Below, in pieces: positions 10,841-23,794 of a stretch of 64,000 nucleotides of DNA. The notes under the pieces are model-generated. The model was not told the origin of the DNA, made no database searches, and was given only the letters and a program-made list of their open reading frames with translations. Each line of letters begins with the position of its first letter. Position 1 is the first letter of the stretch. Made by a program: the position numbers and the translations under genes. This DNA is from Glycine soja (taxonomy: Eukaryota > Streptophyta > Magnoliopsida > Fabales > Fabaceae), in assembly GCF_004193775.1 (NCBI RefSeq), contig NC_041002.1, positions 3,583,261-3,647,260 on the forward strand, written 5' to 3'.

Positions 10841-13500
10841 CTAGTTGTATGACTCACATTGTCATTGACGTGGCTAGGCTATCTAAAACTGCGAAACATC
10901 TCAGACCATTTGCACTAATTAAACTAATCGATCCCTATCTCTCTCCCTCTCTCTCTCTCAACTTGTTTTACCTTAGCAACCAACCTTTGAATTAAAAAAA
11001 ATCATATTCAACGTGCAAGTCTACAATAAAAAAAAAAAAAAACATGACAGAGGAATAAATTAAGGGTGATGTAAATCATTCGATTCAAGTGGGTTAAACG
11101 AAATGAAGGAGTGGTTCAAGTACTCACTATGACAAAATAAAAGTTATTATTAGTTAAGCTTAAAGAAAGTTTCCATCGTACAACTACAAGATCTAAGATA
11201 TTGAGTGATAAATTTTTTTGTAAAAATAACTTGAGTACTTAATGCACTAGTGAGAGAATAGACTCTGATACCGTAAAGAGAGAGAGAGAGTAGACTCTGA
11301 TGAAAATGTTGACTTGCATGAGTGAACATAGTAAATAAAATAGAAGTACGTCGGAATGAAAGCATTGCACAGAAGGTTGGTGTAACAATTATTGTAAAAG
11401 ATAAAAGAATGATAAAATCTTATCATAAATTATTTGGACATGAGTGAATAAGACTTATAAAGTCTCAATCTAAGGAGAGGACTAAATACATGGTAAGTTG
11501 TAACCCTAACTCAAGCTAGAGGAAAATTGATAATTAAGTTGTCAAAATCCATAAGAATAATTTCAGTTAATAATTATCTAAAATTATCTATAATAAAATA
11601 TTATAGTGTCGTTGAATTTAGCTAATCTCGCCAAGTGAAAAAAAGAGTTTAATTGTTATATATAGAGAGAGATTTTAAGTCCATATTAATTAGTTATGTG
11701 TTTAACTCTTTGTCCAAACGTGTATACTGATATAAAAATCAGAAGCCATATATAAATACTACTACTAACTTTGTCATTGATCTTGAATTTGACATGATTT
11801 TTCAAAACAAGCTAGCTCTCAATTAGACGTGAAAACATACTCACATCAACCAACAATAGTTACACAAGTTATAATGATTTGTGTCCCTTCCTTAGTTAAT
11901 AGGTCTAAGGATCAATTTCTTGTTGGTCCATGAAAATATGAAATAAATCATATTGATAGGAAAATAATTATTTTGTGTAAGCTTAAGGTCCCTCACAAAG
12001 ATTGATCATAACTTTCAATCAAAACACTTCTTACCAATAATGTGATTAACAAAAAAGAAACATACTCACCACATGATTAAAGATAATTATGACAATTATC
12101 AGAATTTTTATGCGCAAGTAACAACCATTTTCAAAAAATATTTTCTTTTTTTAATAACTAATGTCCAAAGGATATCAGTTAGCAAGACCCTAAATAAAAT
12201 ATAATAAATAAAAAATTATAATATATTTTCTATATTATTCGTACAAACGTTTTATATTTTTTTGTTATTTATGAACATTCACGTAACGGTTACTAAATAA
12301 AAAATATGAAGCAGGACGAGACTCATTTCAATTATTAAAATCCACCTAGATTTTAACTAATAATAACAATATACAAGAAATAATTTCTTAAAAGGTGTAT
12401 TAATGTCATTCCTTTTCTTTCATGTATTTGAGTGGTGATATTATGACAACTTTTTAATTAAACATTCAGTGAGTGTTGGGTGTCAAAAAACTTTTTCCAT
12501 ATTTTCCAACCGTAATGAGCGCCAATTAAATGTGGTTAGGTGGAAACGTCTCTGCAATCATGCATTGACAGAACCGTCATATCTAAAAGCAGACCAGACA
12601 CAACGAGAAAGTGAACCAAATTGACTTTTTGAGTCTTTCTTTGTAGAGACGGTGCATTTGATTATGCCCTAAGCAGGGATCATGTGAATATGTTAAAATA
12701 GGCTTTTGATTTGAACAATTCAATCAACTCACGTCACAAATACCCTTACATTATGTACGTAATCGCCAGAATATTCAACGCGATTAAACTGTTTACAATT
12801 CCAAATGGACTTGCTGAACATTTTTTGAGGAACTAAGAAAAACAACATAATGGATCAAATCAAATTAATATGAGAAATTAAAGTAAAAGGAAAGATTAAG
12901 TTTCTTATGTATAGATAAGTGCACCTGTTACATTTGTTTTAGCATCTTCATATATGTCTTTTTTATTAGGAAGACTTTTGATTTTCTTTAACAGGATATG
13001 TCCCGTTTATTATTGTATCATTTTGGATTTAATATAATTTACATTTTTTGCCAAAAGAAAGTTTCCCAATTGAAATACCCCACTAGACAAAATTGATGAA
13101 AACCAAAATGACTAAGTCACACAAGACTAGCCCATGTGTTACGAATTCCTCCACAAATACACATATAAACCCTTTTGTACCCTACATGAGCATGTCTAAT
13201 AAATGGCTTAAACCATTACGTACATTTCTAACACATTCCAGAATCATCATTGTTCATAGTACCAATAATTTGTCACTCTATTTTCCCTTATCAATCGAAG
13301 ATGTAGTATAGTATTATATATTTCCTTTTCCATTAAGCAAGAAAAACAATAACCCCCAATTAAATTGCTTTTCCCACCCTCTCAAAAAAATTGTTATCCA
13401 TTCTACCAAAACAAAATTTGATCCTTTTGATGCAACATCCATCACCCAAGTGGTGGAAAACATTTAAGTATAACAAATAAGAATCTAACAAGAAATGAGA
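8921..13500. other. Intergenic, AT-rich; no gene seen
   Basis: About 4.6 kb without a supportable coding region. It holds a long TA microsatellite (listed separately) and, at 11261-11272, GACTCTGATACC. Its reverse complement, GGTATCAGAGTC, resembles the initiator-tRNA primer-binding site of copia retrotransposons, so a decayed minus-strand copia element may lie here. That reading is weak because no LTR pair or protein segment supports it. Confidence 0.4.
10771..10836. repeat. (TA)33 microsatellite
   Basis: An uninterrupted TA dinucleotide run of 66 bp, the longest in the window. Confidence 0.97.
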
Positions 13501-13506
13501 AATACC

Positions 13507-15435
13507 TCACTCTTCAGTCCTAGGGTGTTGCCCCCACTTCTTCATCATCTCTAGAAAAATCTCATTCCATGTGTCTATTGGCCCCGGCAAGCACCAATGA
13601 ACACAATCATTCTGCACACGCTCTTGATGCCCATTAGCAAATGGAAAAGGATACATATAAGGACCAGGGTGGCCATCTGGTCTCAATAATGCTAATTTGG
13701 TCACATCCAATGCCTCCAATCTAATAATCCCACCAAAATTATTAGCTTTTGTCTTAGCATCTTCCACTTCTTCAATCTCAATTTTTCTCATGTCAGCATC
13801 CATCCCTTCAAGTTGCTTCTCCCCATTCCTATAAGGCTTGGTCTTTGGACAAGCACCAGCCTTATCCCACTCACCTTCGAAATGTGCAGGTGAAAATGTT
13901 GTCACAATTACATCAATTCCATACCCTTTACCCACTCTCCTATCAATTATGCTATTAAGGGTAGTCCTTAGGCCCTTTCTTAGCACATCATAAAACCCAA
14001 TTTCAGTGTAATTAAGGCCAGGACAGTAATGGCAACCTAAAACTGAACCACCCTCATAGTACACTGCAGGATGCAAAAACCAGTGCCCAATTGATAACAC
14101 AATCAGGTCCATTTGATCCATATCCCTTGCCCACCTCTCATCAACATGATCCAAATACAACTTATTATGATTTGGCCCTGAGTTTGACTTTTCTACACCT
14201 TGCACAAGAAAAGGGGACCAGTACAATGAGACACTCACATTGTGAGAAGGAAAGTGCCACTTCCGGAATTTGTTGTCCTCCCCGTTCCGGTAGACAAGGT
14301 TAGGGGTTGAGGCAGTGGATAACATGCAAAGAAGGGACTCTAATTGGTTCCTAGCCATAGAATCCCCCACAAAAGCTATGTGCTTGTTGCTAATGAGTTG
14401 GAGAAAAGTTTGAGGCTCAAACCTTGGAAGATTGCATTGACTTGGTTTCCATCTCCAGTATAGATAGCTAGAGTCAGGCCTTCCATGTGTTATGCAATTC
14501 TGGCCTTCTTTGATTGTACCACAGGTTGTACCATTGTACAAAGGGCCTCTCCTGTCTCGGATCCATTTGCCATCAAAGTAGTCACATGGAGGCTCATACG
14601 TTTTTTCCTTTTCTGCCAATAAAAAACATGGTAAGTCTAGTGAACCAACAAATCCTACACCTCAAGTTGCTAATTACAATTCGACAAAACTTAGATACAG
14701 TTCCATTGATGCTTTTGTGTTGTTTGACCAGAATTGGAATGCTACCTCAATAATCAATGTTGCCAATAAAGAAACATGTAAATCTAGTGAACCAACTAAT
14801 CCTACATCCCAAGTTGCTAATTACCATTGGACAATACTTAGATACAGTTCCATTGATGCTTTTATGTTGTTGTCAAACAAACCAGAATTGGAATTTTATC
14901 TATGTTGCTAACAAAGAAACAGGTAAAGTCTAGGGAACCAACAAATCCTACATCCCATGTTGCTAATTACAATTTGACAAAACTTCGATAAAGGTCCATT
15001 GATGCTTTTGTGTTTTTGTCCAATAAAAATTAAAACTTTACCTCAATAATCTATGTTGAGATTTAATACAACTTCTTATCACACAAATTATCAAGAACAT
15101 CAACAGTACCTAAGAACTAACTGCATGTAAGTTTTGTTCATTATAATTCAAGACAAAACTAGCAACAATATAGTTTTGACTAAATGAAATTATCAATTAA
15201 GCATACATGTACCTGGAGAAGAAGGTAGTGTAGAATCAGAAAGAGAAGACTGTGAGATGATGGTGGTGGGGGTGGAATGAGGAAGCTCAGTTTCTGGAGA
15301 TGGAGGGAAGGGTAGAGGGTAGAAGTACAAGCGAAGTAAAACTATGGGAAGAAGAGCATAGAGGGTCCAAGGAAGAAGTCTCTTGATGAGGGAGAGGGAT
15401 TGGTCTTTGAAGGGGTTTGTGATTCCCATCTTCAA
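13507..15435 (-). CDS. TBL19-like: TBL-family O-acetyltransferase, copy A (intact)
   Basis: Golgi type II membrane protein of the TRICHOME BIREFRINGENCE-LIKE family, which O-acetylates cell-wall polysaccharides; the TBL19-22 group is linked to xyloglucan. Exon 1 is 15435-15213 and exon 2 is 14612-13507, with a phase-1 intron, giving 442 residues. Exon 1 encodes a short basic cytosolic tail, a hydrophobic anchor at about residues 20-40 (LLPWTLYALLPIVLLRLYFY) and a Pro/Ser stem. Exon 2 opens with the PMR5N block CDYFDGKWIRDRRGPLYNGT, followed by RFEPQTFLQ. The GDS catalytic motif is at about 157-159 (FVGDSMARNQ). The DxxH motif is at 410-413 (DCVHWCLPGPIDTWNE). A second in-frame Met lies two codons after the first. 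The intron carries a threefold tandem repeat. Substrate identity is inferred from the family. Confidence 0.92.
14614..15057. repeat. Threefold ~147-bp tandem repeat inside the intron of TBL copy A
   Basis: Three direct copies begin at about 14614, 14761 and 14906 and are 145-152 bp long. Each contains TAAATCTAGTGAACCAAC-like, ACATCCCAAGTTGCTAATTA and TCCATTGATGCTTTT blocks. The first unit begins at the exon 2 acceptor, so the acceptor-proximal intron has been triplicated. In the two outer units the acceptor AG is lost (ATTGGCAAC and TTAGCAAC on the minus strand), so only one works. TBL copy F has a single unit at the same place, suggesting one unit is ancestral. Confidence 0.85.
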
Positions 15436-18301
15436 AGCCTTTCCCTTCTTGTTTTTCTTCTCCTTGTAGTTCTCTTTCTTTCTGGTGTTCTTAGCTGAGA
15501 TATGAAAGTCTTGAGAGAAAGAAAACAGTGTTTTTTTGTTTTTGCATTTGTCAAATGAAAGTTGGAAGGTGTAGAGAGAGAAGCAAGCAGGTTCCTTGCC
15601 TTATTCATTTTTATTAAATAAAAAATACACATCGTTGGATCTCCATGATCTCTCTAATTTACTAATTTTCATTTCTGTCTTGGATTCTAATAACCATAGA
15701 ACATTGCTATTCCAACCTTGTCCTCATTCCTTCCCATAGTAATGTAAATAGTGAAAAAACACAGTGATTCTTAACTCTACATGCACTGTAGTTAATTAAA
15801 TCAGATATAAATAACACCTTTTTTTTAACATAATTATTAGTGTGACATATTAAAATTATTTTAATTGACTATTGTTTATACATTGCTACACTTCTTTTAA
15901 CTCGGTAAACTCAATTCCTTGTTGTGTGTGTGTTTCTCTCTCATTTGTTTTTTTTTTTTTTTATGTTTTCTCCTTAGGACAACTTTTTTCTTCTACTCCA
16001 TGGCATCTGTTTCTGCCTTTTCACTTTATTTTAAACTGCTTATTCTCCGTCCGAAGGTAAAAGTTAGTGACATAGATAACCCTCGGTTAATCTTTTTGTG
16101 TTTTGAAAAATATAAGATTGATTTGATGACAAAAAGAAAAAAGAGATCTGAAGTTTAAATTTCTTTTAATAATTTTTTTAAACAATTAATCATCTAACAT
16201 TTACCAAAAAAAAAAACTTTTTTTTTGCGTTCAAAAGAGAATATTAAATGTAGATGTCACATATATATGCAAAGATAAAATCGTCTAACAGAAAGAATGG
16301 TCTAAGGGGTCCAATTAAAAAAGAACACATACTTTTTCTTTTCTTTTTCTGTGAAAAGTAAAAATGAAGTAATGAATGAACACTTGTTTTTTTTTAAAAA
16401 AATTCTAAAGGACAGAGCCTCATTGATATATTTTTTTAATCGGAGTGTAATAATTCGGTGCATTAGGAGTATACTATATTGAAGAGAGATGTGCTTAGCC
16501 AAAAGTATAATGATACTTTATTTTTGTTGGTATGTGAATATGCCCATGTGAACCAATTTGATTATTAGATGCATTGAACCCTCCAAATCCCATATTTATT
16601 ACAGAGGGAAAGTTATATTTGTTTTTACATACAGTTGGGTTTTCATTTATTTATATTAAACACAAGATCACTTGATACTTCTGCACTGAATCAGAATTAT
16701 CCTGAGAAAAAAAAAAAGGATATTAATAAGGAAAATCTTAAAATCTTACAGTTTCTATTGGCCCAGGCTATAATTTTGCTACTCATGATGATGGGAAATA
16801 GGAAAGCAATGATACCCACTTGATAGTGATGGCATCGTGTAATCATCTCATCTCACTCAATTGATTGTGTTGTTTAGATTTGCTAAGACGAGTGGACAAC
16901 ATGTGGAATAAAATACGGCAGTATATACAATTAAAATTTATTTGTATATAATGTTAATGTAATCAATTATCAAGCAGCCATGCATTTTGAATTAAATAGA
17001 TATTAATTTCACATGTTATTAATATTTACTTAAAAAAAATCCATGCAGTAAGAGTTTTTTCTTACAAAGATTGAAAACACACACACCACACATACAAAAT
17101 TGTCTCTTCAATACCCAATGTTCAATTCTCATATTTTACTTTCTAATAAGCTATATTGCCAACGGTCGAAAGATTTGAGACATACACGAGTGTATGGCCA
17201 TATAACAATAAACATACTGATATCAATTTGCAAGTATTAAAAGTGACTAATAAATGAAATCCTTCAGACGTGGAGGTTTGTTGTGATCCTCTTGGGCCCT
17301 GTAGGGCTGTTTGTGGCTAGGTTTAGGGTGTTGCTAGGTACACCAGGAATATGTTGGTGCACTCAGTATTTTCTTATTTTTCCAATTTTGTCCTTCATTT
17401 TTACGGAAGAACTTTATTCATAAAATTTTGTTTAAAAAATATTTATAACGAATTAATTTAAAATTAATGATTCAAGCAAAACTTAAACCTATGACTTTCA
17501 AATTATTAACACAACGTTTTAATCAACTGAATTAATGAGTCAATTATATTATAAAATAAATAATGTTGTTATACATAACACTAAAATTTTTAATGTATAT
17601 TTAATGTGCATGGAAATTTAAAAAATTAATTTTGATATAAATCATACAAATTATTTAATCCGTATATTTTTTTAAAAATGAAAAATATTTACTATTATAA
17701 AATGTAATATATTTTAAAGTTTGTAATAGTAAAAAAAATTAATGCACAAATGAGTAATTTAACATATTAATAATTTAAAAAAATAAAACTTTAAAGAATT
17801 AAAAAAAACCAAAAAACCAATATATATTATAAAACTCAATTCCCCTACGCTCTCATTAAGTACAGACGTTATTCACACGCATCACTTTGATAGCTCGAAC
17901 CTAGGTAAGATGTCTCTGGAGGACTTAAAAATATTGTGCTGTCGACCTAGTAGGATTCACGTAGTATAAGTTCTTGTTATTACATTAACATGAGATAAAA
18001 TAATTTATTTAGTAAACAATTCATGTTTGATATTTATTATATGTAAAATTTCTGTGTCAACAATAAATACGCATAGAGCAGAATTAATATCTGACATAAT
18101 GAATTAGGAAAATAGAACTGTGTTCTTCTATGGTCCACACTTCAATTTCAGGGAGCATAAAATAATTCATGTGCATTCATTCACTAGGCTGAAGTTCAGA
18201 CCCTGGTAGTGGTTGATGAATATCTTCTTGGTCCACAACAAAGTACAGTAGGAGCATAAAGTAAAGCAGGAAAGGATAAGCAAGAAGGAATTGCTATCAC
18301 A
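15436..18301. other. Divergent upstream region between TBL copies A and B
   Basis: Upstream sequence of copy A (-) and of pseudogene B (+). It is AT-rich with no other coding region. Homopolymer T runs near 15948 and 16220 give rise to spurious short frames. A repeat-like segment at about 17325-17395 (GCTAGGTACACCAGGAATAT onward) looks like a dispersed repeat fragment, but I cannot name its class. Confidence 0.4.
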
Positions 18302-18473
18302 ATGAGAGGTACAAAATCAACCAAAGATCAATCCCTCACCCAGAAACTTCATCCATGTACACTCCATGTTTTACTCCCTATACCTTTAGTTCTGCTTTCC
18401 TTATCCTTTCACCATCTTTCTCTTGCTCCTTCTCCACCAACTAAGCTTTCTGTTTCCACACCTCCTTCTGCAG

Positions 18474-18542
<69 letters not shown>

Positions 18543-19943
18543 TGTTTTTATCTGTAGGAGTCAAACTCAGGTACTACCAGAGAGTTTACAACAATTCAGA
18601 CACTGTTGAACTGAGTTATATTCCCTTAGTATATATGATTTTGTTTTGTTAAAACTATATTATTGCAAGTGAATTTTGTCTTATAAGTTCAAATTAGCAA
18701 CAAGTAGTCTGGTACAATAGTTTGGTTTATAAGTCTTTTAAGAGACTTTATTGAGTTCATTCTTGTTTTCTAATTATTGGCAGAAAAGGAAAAAACTTAC
18801 GAGATCCCATGTGACTACTTTAATGGCAAATGGGTCCGTGACAAGAGAGGCCCTTTGTATAGTGGCACTACCTGTGTCACAATCGAAGAGAGCCAGAGTT
18901 GCATCATCAATGGGAGGCAAGACTCCACATACCTTCACTGGGGATGGAAACCAAGTGAATGCCATCTTCCAAGGTTTGAACCAAACACTTTTCTCCAACT
19001 CATAAGCAAAAAGCATGTAGCTTTTGTTGGGGATTCCATGGGTAGGAACCAAGTAGAGTCCCTTCTTTGCTTGTTAGCCACTGCTTCAGCACCAAAACGT
19101 GTCACCACAAAGGGTCTCGTAGGTGGCACTTTGCTTCTCACAATGCAAGCTTGTCCCTCTATTGGTTCCCTTTTCTTGTGCAAGGGGTTCAAAGAACAAG
19201 CACAGGGCCACAGCATGATGTAATGCATTTGGATCTTGTTAATGAGAAGTGGGCTAGGGATGTGGATCAAATGGACTTGATTGTGCTATCTGTTGGGAAT
19301 TGGTTTTTGTTTCCTTCAGTTTTCTATGAGGGTGGTAAGGTCTTAGGTTGCCTAAAGTGTCATGGTCTAAAGTATAATGATGTTGGTTTTTATGGTCCAC
19401 TAAGAAAGGCTTTGAGGATTGCTCTTAATAGCATTATTGAGAGGAAGGTTGGTAAAGGAAATGGAATTTGATGTAATTGTGAGAACATTCCCACCTTCCC
19501 ATTTTGAAGGTGATTGGGATAAGGGTCGTGGTTATTCAAAGACTAAGCCTTATAGGAAGGAGATGCAACTTGGAGAAGTGGATGCGGAGATCAGAAGGAT
19601 TGAGAAGGAAGAAGTGGAAAATGCCAAGGCAAAAGTTAAACAATTTGGAGGGTTTAGGTTGGAGGCACTTGATGTAACAAAATTAGCATTGTTGAGACCA
19701 GATGGTCATCCTGGTGCTTATATGAATCCTTTTCCATTTGCTAATGGGGTTCCAAAGTGTGTGCAGAGTGATTGTGTTCATTGGTGCTTGCCATGGCCTA
19801 TAAACTCATGGAATAAGATCTTTCTAGAGATGATGAAAAAGTGGGAGAAACAGCCAAGAAGCCAAAATGACGAATTCCTCTTGTTAATTTATTACACTAA
19901 TATTTTTCCACCACAAGTGATATTTTTATTGGTGGAGTACTAA
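18302..19943 (+). pseudogene. TBL copy B, frameshifted, opposite orientation
   Basis: The only TBL copy on the + strand. Exon 1 is 18302-18473, encoding a basic start, a hydrophobic anchor and a Pro/Ser stem. Exon 2 starts at 18784 with the usual EKEKTYE entry in phase 1. The frame is lost by -1 between about 19100 and 19115, after FVGDSMGRNQ. It resumes at RRWHFASHNASLSLYW and shifts again by +1 at about 19465-19470, where GGAATTTGATG carries one T more than the paralogues' GGAATTGATG. The two shifts cancel, so the C-terminus returns to the original frame. Other decay marks are WCLPWPINSWNK for WCLPGPIDTWNE, WGWKPSEC for WRWKPSEC, and loss of the normal stop, with a run-on to 19943. The donor is followed at once by a TA microsatellite. 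Sequencing error could explain the shifts, but not all the substitutions. Confidence 0.85.
18477..18539. repeat. TA microsatellite abutting the donor of pseudogene B
   Basis: An uninterrupted TA run of 63 bp starting three bases into the intron (AG|GTG then TATATA). Such a run directly after a splice donor could weaken recognition or form a hairpin (inference). Confidence 0.95.
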
Positions 19944-21930
19944 TTACATATTCTTTCTTAGTAGTTGAAAATCTTTCAGGTTTGTATATAATATCTACTA
20001 AGTCACGCAATCGGACCTCAAATATTTAGTAGAACTCTCATAATTTCAATCAATAAAAAAAAATATATCCAAAAGAGAGTACATTGTTAATATTTCTAGT
20101 TCAACTCATGCTGTCTTCCTTTTGAATGGAATTTACGAGAGAGAAGCTGCCAATAAAAAGAAAAATGGAGAATGTTTTGGAACTTACTATGAGTAATCAT
20201 ATATTGGAAGTTAACTTTTTAGAACTTGATCCAAAATGAAGCATGTTTGATGCATACTATTCCTGTAAAGTACTGTCTCCATCCATCAATTGGGTTTTAA
20301 TGTTTAGATGCTTAGAGGATATCAACCACAAGACATCTAACTAAAATCATGCTACAAGTTATGTGAGTCATGCTAAAATATCAAATATTTGATTATTTAA
20401 CTCTCTCTCTCTCTATGTATATATTTTCCGATAAAGATTAAAATTCAATAATAGTATATTACGGATTACTCTTTAGGAGCAACAAGAACAAACCAAAAAA
20501 AGTACAGTAGCATCTAGATATTGATATAGTACTCAGAATATTGCAACTTGCAAGGAAGACTAGGTATAACTTGCAAACGTTTCCTTATCTTTTAGTGACC
20601 GATTTAATATAACCATAACTTAAACTCTCAGAAGCATTATGATAAAAATAATACAAAAAATGAACTCGAGTGGAATTGCCTACACCAATGAAAATAAACC
20701 TTGCATCATTCTCATAAATAATTTTCTATGTTTAACTTTTAATTTTTTAATAAAAAAAATTAATTGACAGTTTATCTTTCTTATTTTTCTCTCAACCCAT
20801 TGTTTAACGGGTCAAAAGAATATGATTGAAGTGGATTGAAAATCTCAACCCCACCCATAAAAATGGGCCAAAATGAATTGACCCAATTGGTTCAATCCAT
20901 TTTTTCATCCCTTATTTTATATGATCAAAAAAAGCTTCTAAAACTTACTTGTCTAGTTGGAGTTTTATTTAATAATTTCTAGCATTTTTTATATGTCAAA
21001 GTAGTATTTTTTTAAAACATTAGTTTTAACTTCTAATTTTTTATATTTATTTCACTTTTGTCCTTGAATATTTATTAGATTTTTTTAATCTTTTTTATTT
21101 AAGGCAAATTTGTATTACTTTTATTCTTTATGTAATTTTATATTTTTTAACTATTTTATTAAATAATTTTACAAAATGCTTATGATGTAATAAGATAGTT
21201 TTCAGCTTTCAACCATTAATTAACTTTTTAGCTGGTTTGTTAAATATTATCAATAAATAGATTAAAGAAAGTGATAATTTTATAAACCCGACCTTAAAAT
21301 TGTTATTACATTGAAAAACTAAAGTCACGCTTATCAGATGTATTAGTGAAAAAAACAATTAATATTATATTAAAAAATTAACATGATACTTATTTTGATA
21401 TATTTTTTCCACTTAAATGCAAAACTTATTTTGGGAGAGAGTAGTTAGGAAAAATATTTGAATATTGACCTGACAAGAAGATGTTAGTATTCAGGGGAAA
21501 AAAATGTTAAAATGAATATGCTACTGTAAATGTGCAAAAAGTATTAAATGTTGACGAAAAAAATCAGAATTACATAATTAAAATAATACAAAACAAATCT
21601 GGAAAATAAAATTTTAAGAAATGACAATAAGAATTGTATTGAAATATAAATTTAGAAAGGGGTATTTGTGGAGAGGGCATATGAAAGAAACAAAAGCACC
21701 CGAGAATAGCTGCAAGTACAAACCTAAACTACCATTCTCCTCAGCATGAAACAGAGTAACAGACAGTGACAACAAAGTCCAACATTAATGAAACAGGGGT
21801 GTTTGCACTTTGCAATGCAGGACCACCCTTACGTAGCAGGGGCTTATTAAATATGGCGCTTTTCACAATTTCACACACTCTAGAGAGGAGTGCAGGGTAC
21901 TTGTTTGATTACATGATTATTTGAACAAGC
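19944..21930. other. Intergenic, AT-rich; no gene seen
   Basis: Downstream of pseudogene B. No coding segment is recognisable. The part around 20800-20900 has GGGTCAA and its complement TTGACCC in opposite orientations and may be a small decayed transposon; no target duplication was found. Confidence 0.4.
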
Positions 21931-21990
21931 TTATAGCCATTTAATGCGTTTAATTTGTATTTATGGCCATTTAATGCGTTTCATTCTCTG
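21931..21990. repeat. 2 x 30-bp tandem repeat
   Basis: Two adjacent 30-bp units share the block GCCATTTAATGCGTTT, first from 21936 and again 30 bp later, with only a few mismatches between the units. They lie upstream of the UBA-type exon and could be part of its promoter. Confidence 0.85.
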
Positions 21991-22017
21991 TTACCTCGCC
22001 ACCATCCCAAAGGAAGA

Positions 22018-22446
22018 ATGCTTCCAAGGATTCCACCTCTTCATCTTCATCATGTAAACCACTTCATTCATTCACTCATTCATTGACTCGTCTTTTTTCT
22101 TTCTCTCAAATAGCTTCCTAATGTTGGGATTTATTTTACTGTTTTGGTTAGGAACCAGTAAGTAGGATAGGATTTTACTTTTGTAGCTGATACTTTTTGT
22201 TAGAACACTTAAAAAATTCAACTTTTCTTTCTGTTTTATCTTCAATCAAATAAAAAGAAGATGCATAGTTAGAGAAAGTCTGATTTTTGTGTATTGCTTT
22301 TATATTAATGTTGAAGTGTTCTGTTCTGTGCTCTGTTTAGGAGAGTAGCTCATGTTGCTCGAGTGCTAAACATGCCAAGCTGATTCATCACTTTGTGGGA
22401 ATGGGATTTTCCAGAGAGATAGTGATCGAAGCAATTGATCAAAATG
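22018..22446 (+). pseudogene. UBA-domain exon pair, probable gene fragment
   Basis: The exon at 22341-22446 follows a good acceptor (CTGTTTAG) and ends at a GT donor. It encodes AKHAKLIHHFVGMGFSREIV followed by IEAIDQNG, a ubiquitin-associated fold with the diagnostic MGF loop, of the kind at the N-terminus of DRM-type DNA methyltransferases. A short upstream exon at 22018-22053 (MLPRIPPLHLHH) ends at a GTAAAC donor and joins in phase 0. No downstream methyltransferase segment follows; a LINE relic begins within 100 bp. I read this as the 5' end of a gene cut off by rearrangement. It could be an orphan small gene; the parent family is uncertain. Confidence 0.45.
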
Positions 22447-22482
22447 GTTGTTTTTCTCATTTAATATATTCAATAACTATTA

Positions 22483-22960
22483 TTAGTTTACTACTACTAG
22501 TAGTGATCTTACCATTTGATGCAAACCAAACCAATAATCCCACATAATTAGTGACCACCTGATCACACTAGAATTCTTTTGAGAACTGAACTTCATGAAT
22601 AATAATCCCCTGTGTACCAGTACTATCCATACCTCAAAACCTGTTGAAAGAATGCTGCCAGAAATGCTGAATAGGTGAATTATGCAGCACTGACAGCATA
22701 TATAACCTAGGTAAAGCATTCAATGAAGTATCCTCCCCCAACCACTTGTGTTTCCAAAAACTTAAACTCTCATCACTACCCACCTCCCACTTTAGTATTT
22801 TTTAAAACCATTTTGTGTCATTTTTTGCCCCACAAATATTACTCAATTCCCTCCACCAAATAGAAGTCCCTTTGTTACCCTCTTCACCAATAAGCCCTCC
22901 CCAACCCTCATACTTTGACTCCAAACACCTTAACTCAAAACGACCTTTTTTGATAAAAAA
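22483..22960 (-). mobile_element. LINE relic (zf-RVT region)
   Basis: Minus-strand translation gives segments such as GTSIWWRELSNICG, KWEVGSDESLSFWKHKWLGE and LNALPRLYMLS. This is the region after reverse transcriptase in plant non-LTR retrotransposons. It is broken by several stops and is only about 0.5 kb long, so it is a 5'-truncated, decayed piece. Confidence 0.65.
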
Positions 22961-23794
22961 AAAAAAAGGTTCTCATCTCCATTGAGCTAAAAGGGCATAA
23001 TTGAACATAGAAATTGTGAATGGACTGTTCAGCATGTGAGATCATTATCTTCCAGTATAAAAGACTATATATAAATTTGTTCTCTTGAATAACCTGGGAG
23101 TGTAGTAATGTTTCATTCAATAAATATTCATTCTCCCATTTTTCCCTATTTTCTTCAGTTCTTCACTCTTTATGAACTAGTTCTATCAAAGTGGGATAGA
23201 TTCCTACTCTTAGCATTTTCTTACCATGATTCACTCTAGAACTTCACATTTATCCCTGTAATGTCAATTCGTTATTTCCTGTAATTCTTTTGCTCTACTC
23301 TATTCAAACTTTAACATACATAAAAAATTGAGCACTCCTATTCGTTAAGCCATTAATCGCATATCATATATTGTAATTCTAGAGTATTGCAGTGACTATA
23401 TTATTAGTCATTTGTGTACCAAGCTTATTGAGCTCACTGTTACTTGGCCAGAACTTGAAATAGCTGTAATAAGAAAATCAAAGCAGGATTAATTTAAACC
23501 CTTTTCAGATGCAAAGCTCAGTAGAGTTAAAAGGAATTAAAAACCCGTAGTAAGACCAGCCATGTCATTGGATTACAATCTCACCACTATTGCCATGCCA
23601 GATAAGGTCTAAATTTAATATATGGTTCTCCATTACCTGTGTATGATCTTTAATTTTCTGATACAAGGTTGATAAATCAATTTTGGTAAATCTAATAACA
23701 AGTTCGCATGTCACATGAATAAAATGAATTAGGCCATAAGTTATTATAGAGGAAGTAGGTTCCATGCATTTAACTGGTTCCTTTTATATATGCA

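Noticed and set aside
11150..11365. 71-residue frame near the copia-like primer-binding word
   Set aside because: It has no recognisable gag or pol segment, so it was not called as a gene.
18474..18652. Exon 1 of TBL copy B reading through into a Tyr-Ile repeat peptide
   Set aside because: The Tyr-Ile run is the TA microsatellite in the intron. The GT donor at 18474 matches the phase and place of the donor in all other copies.
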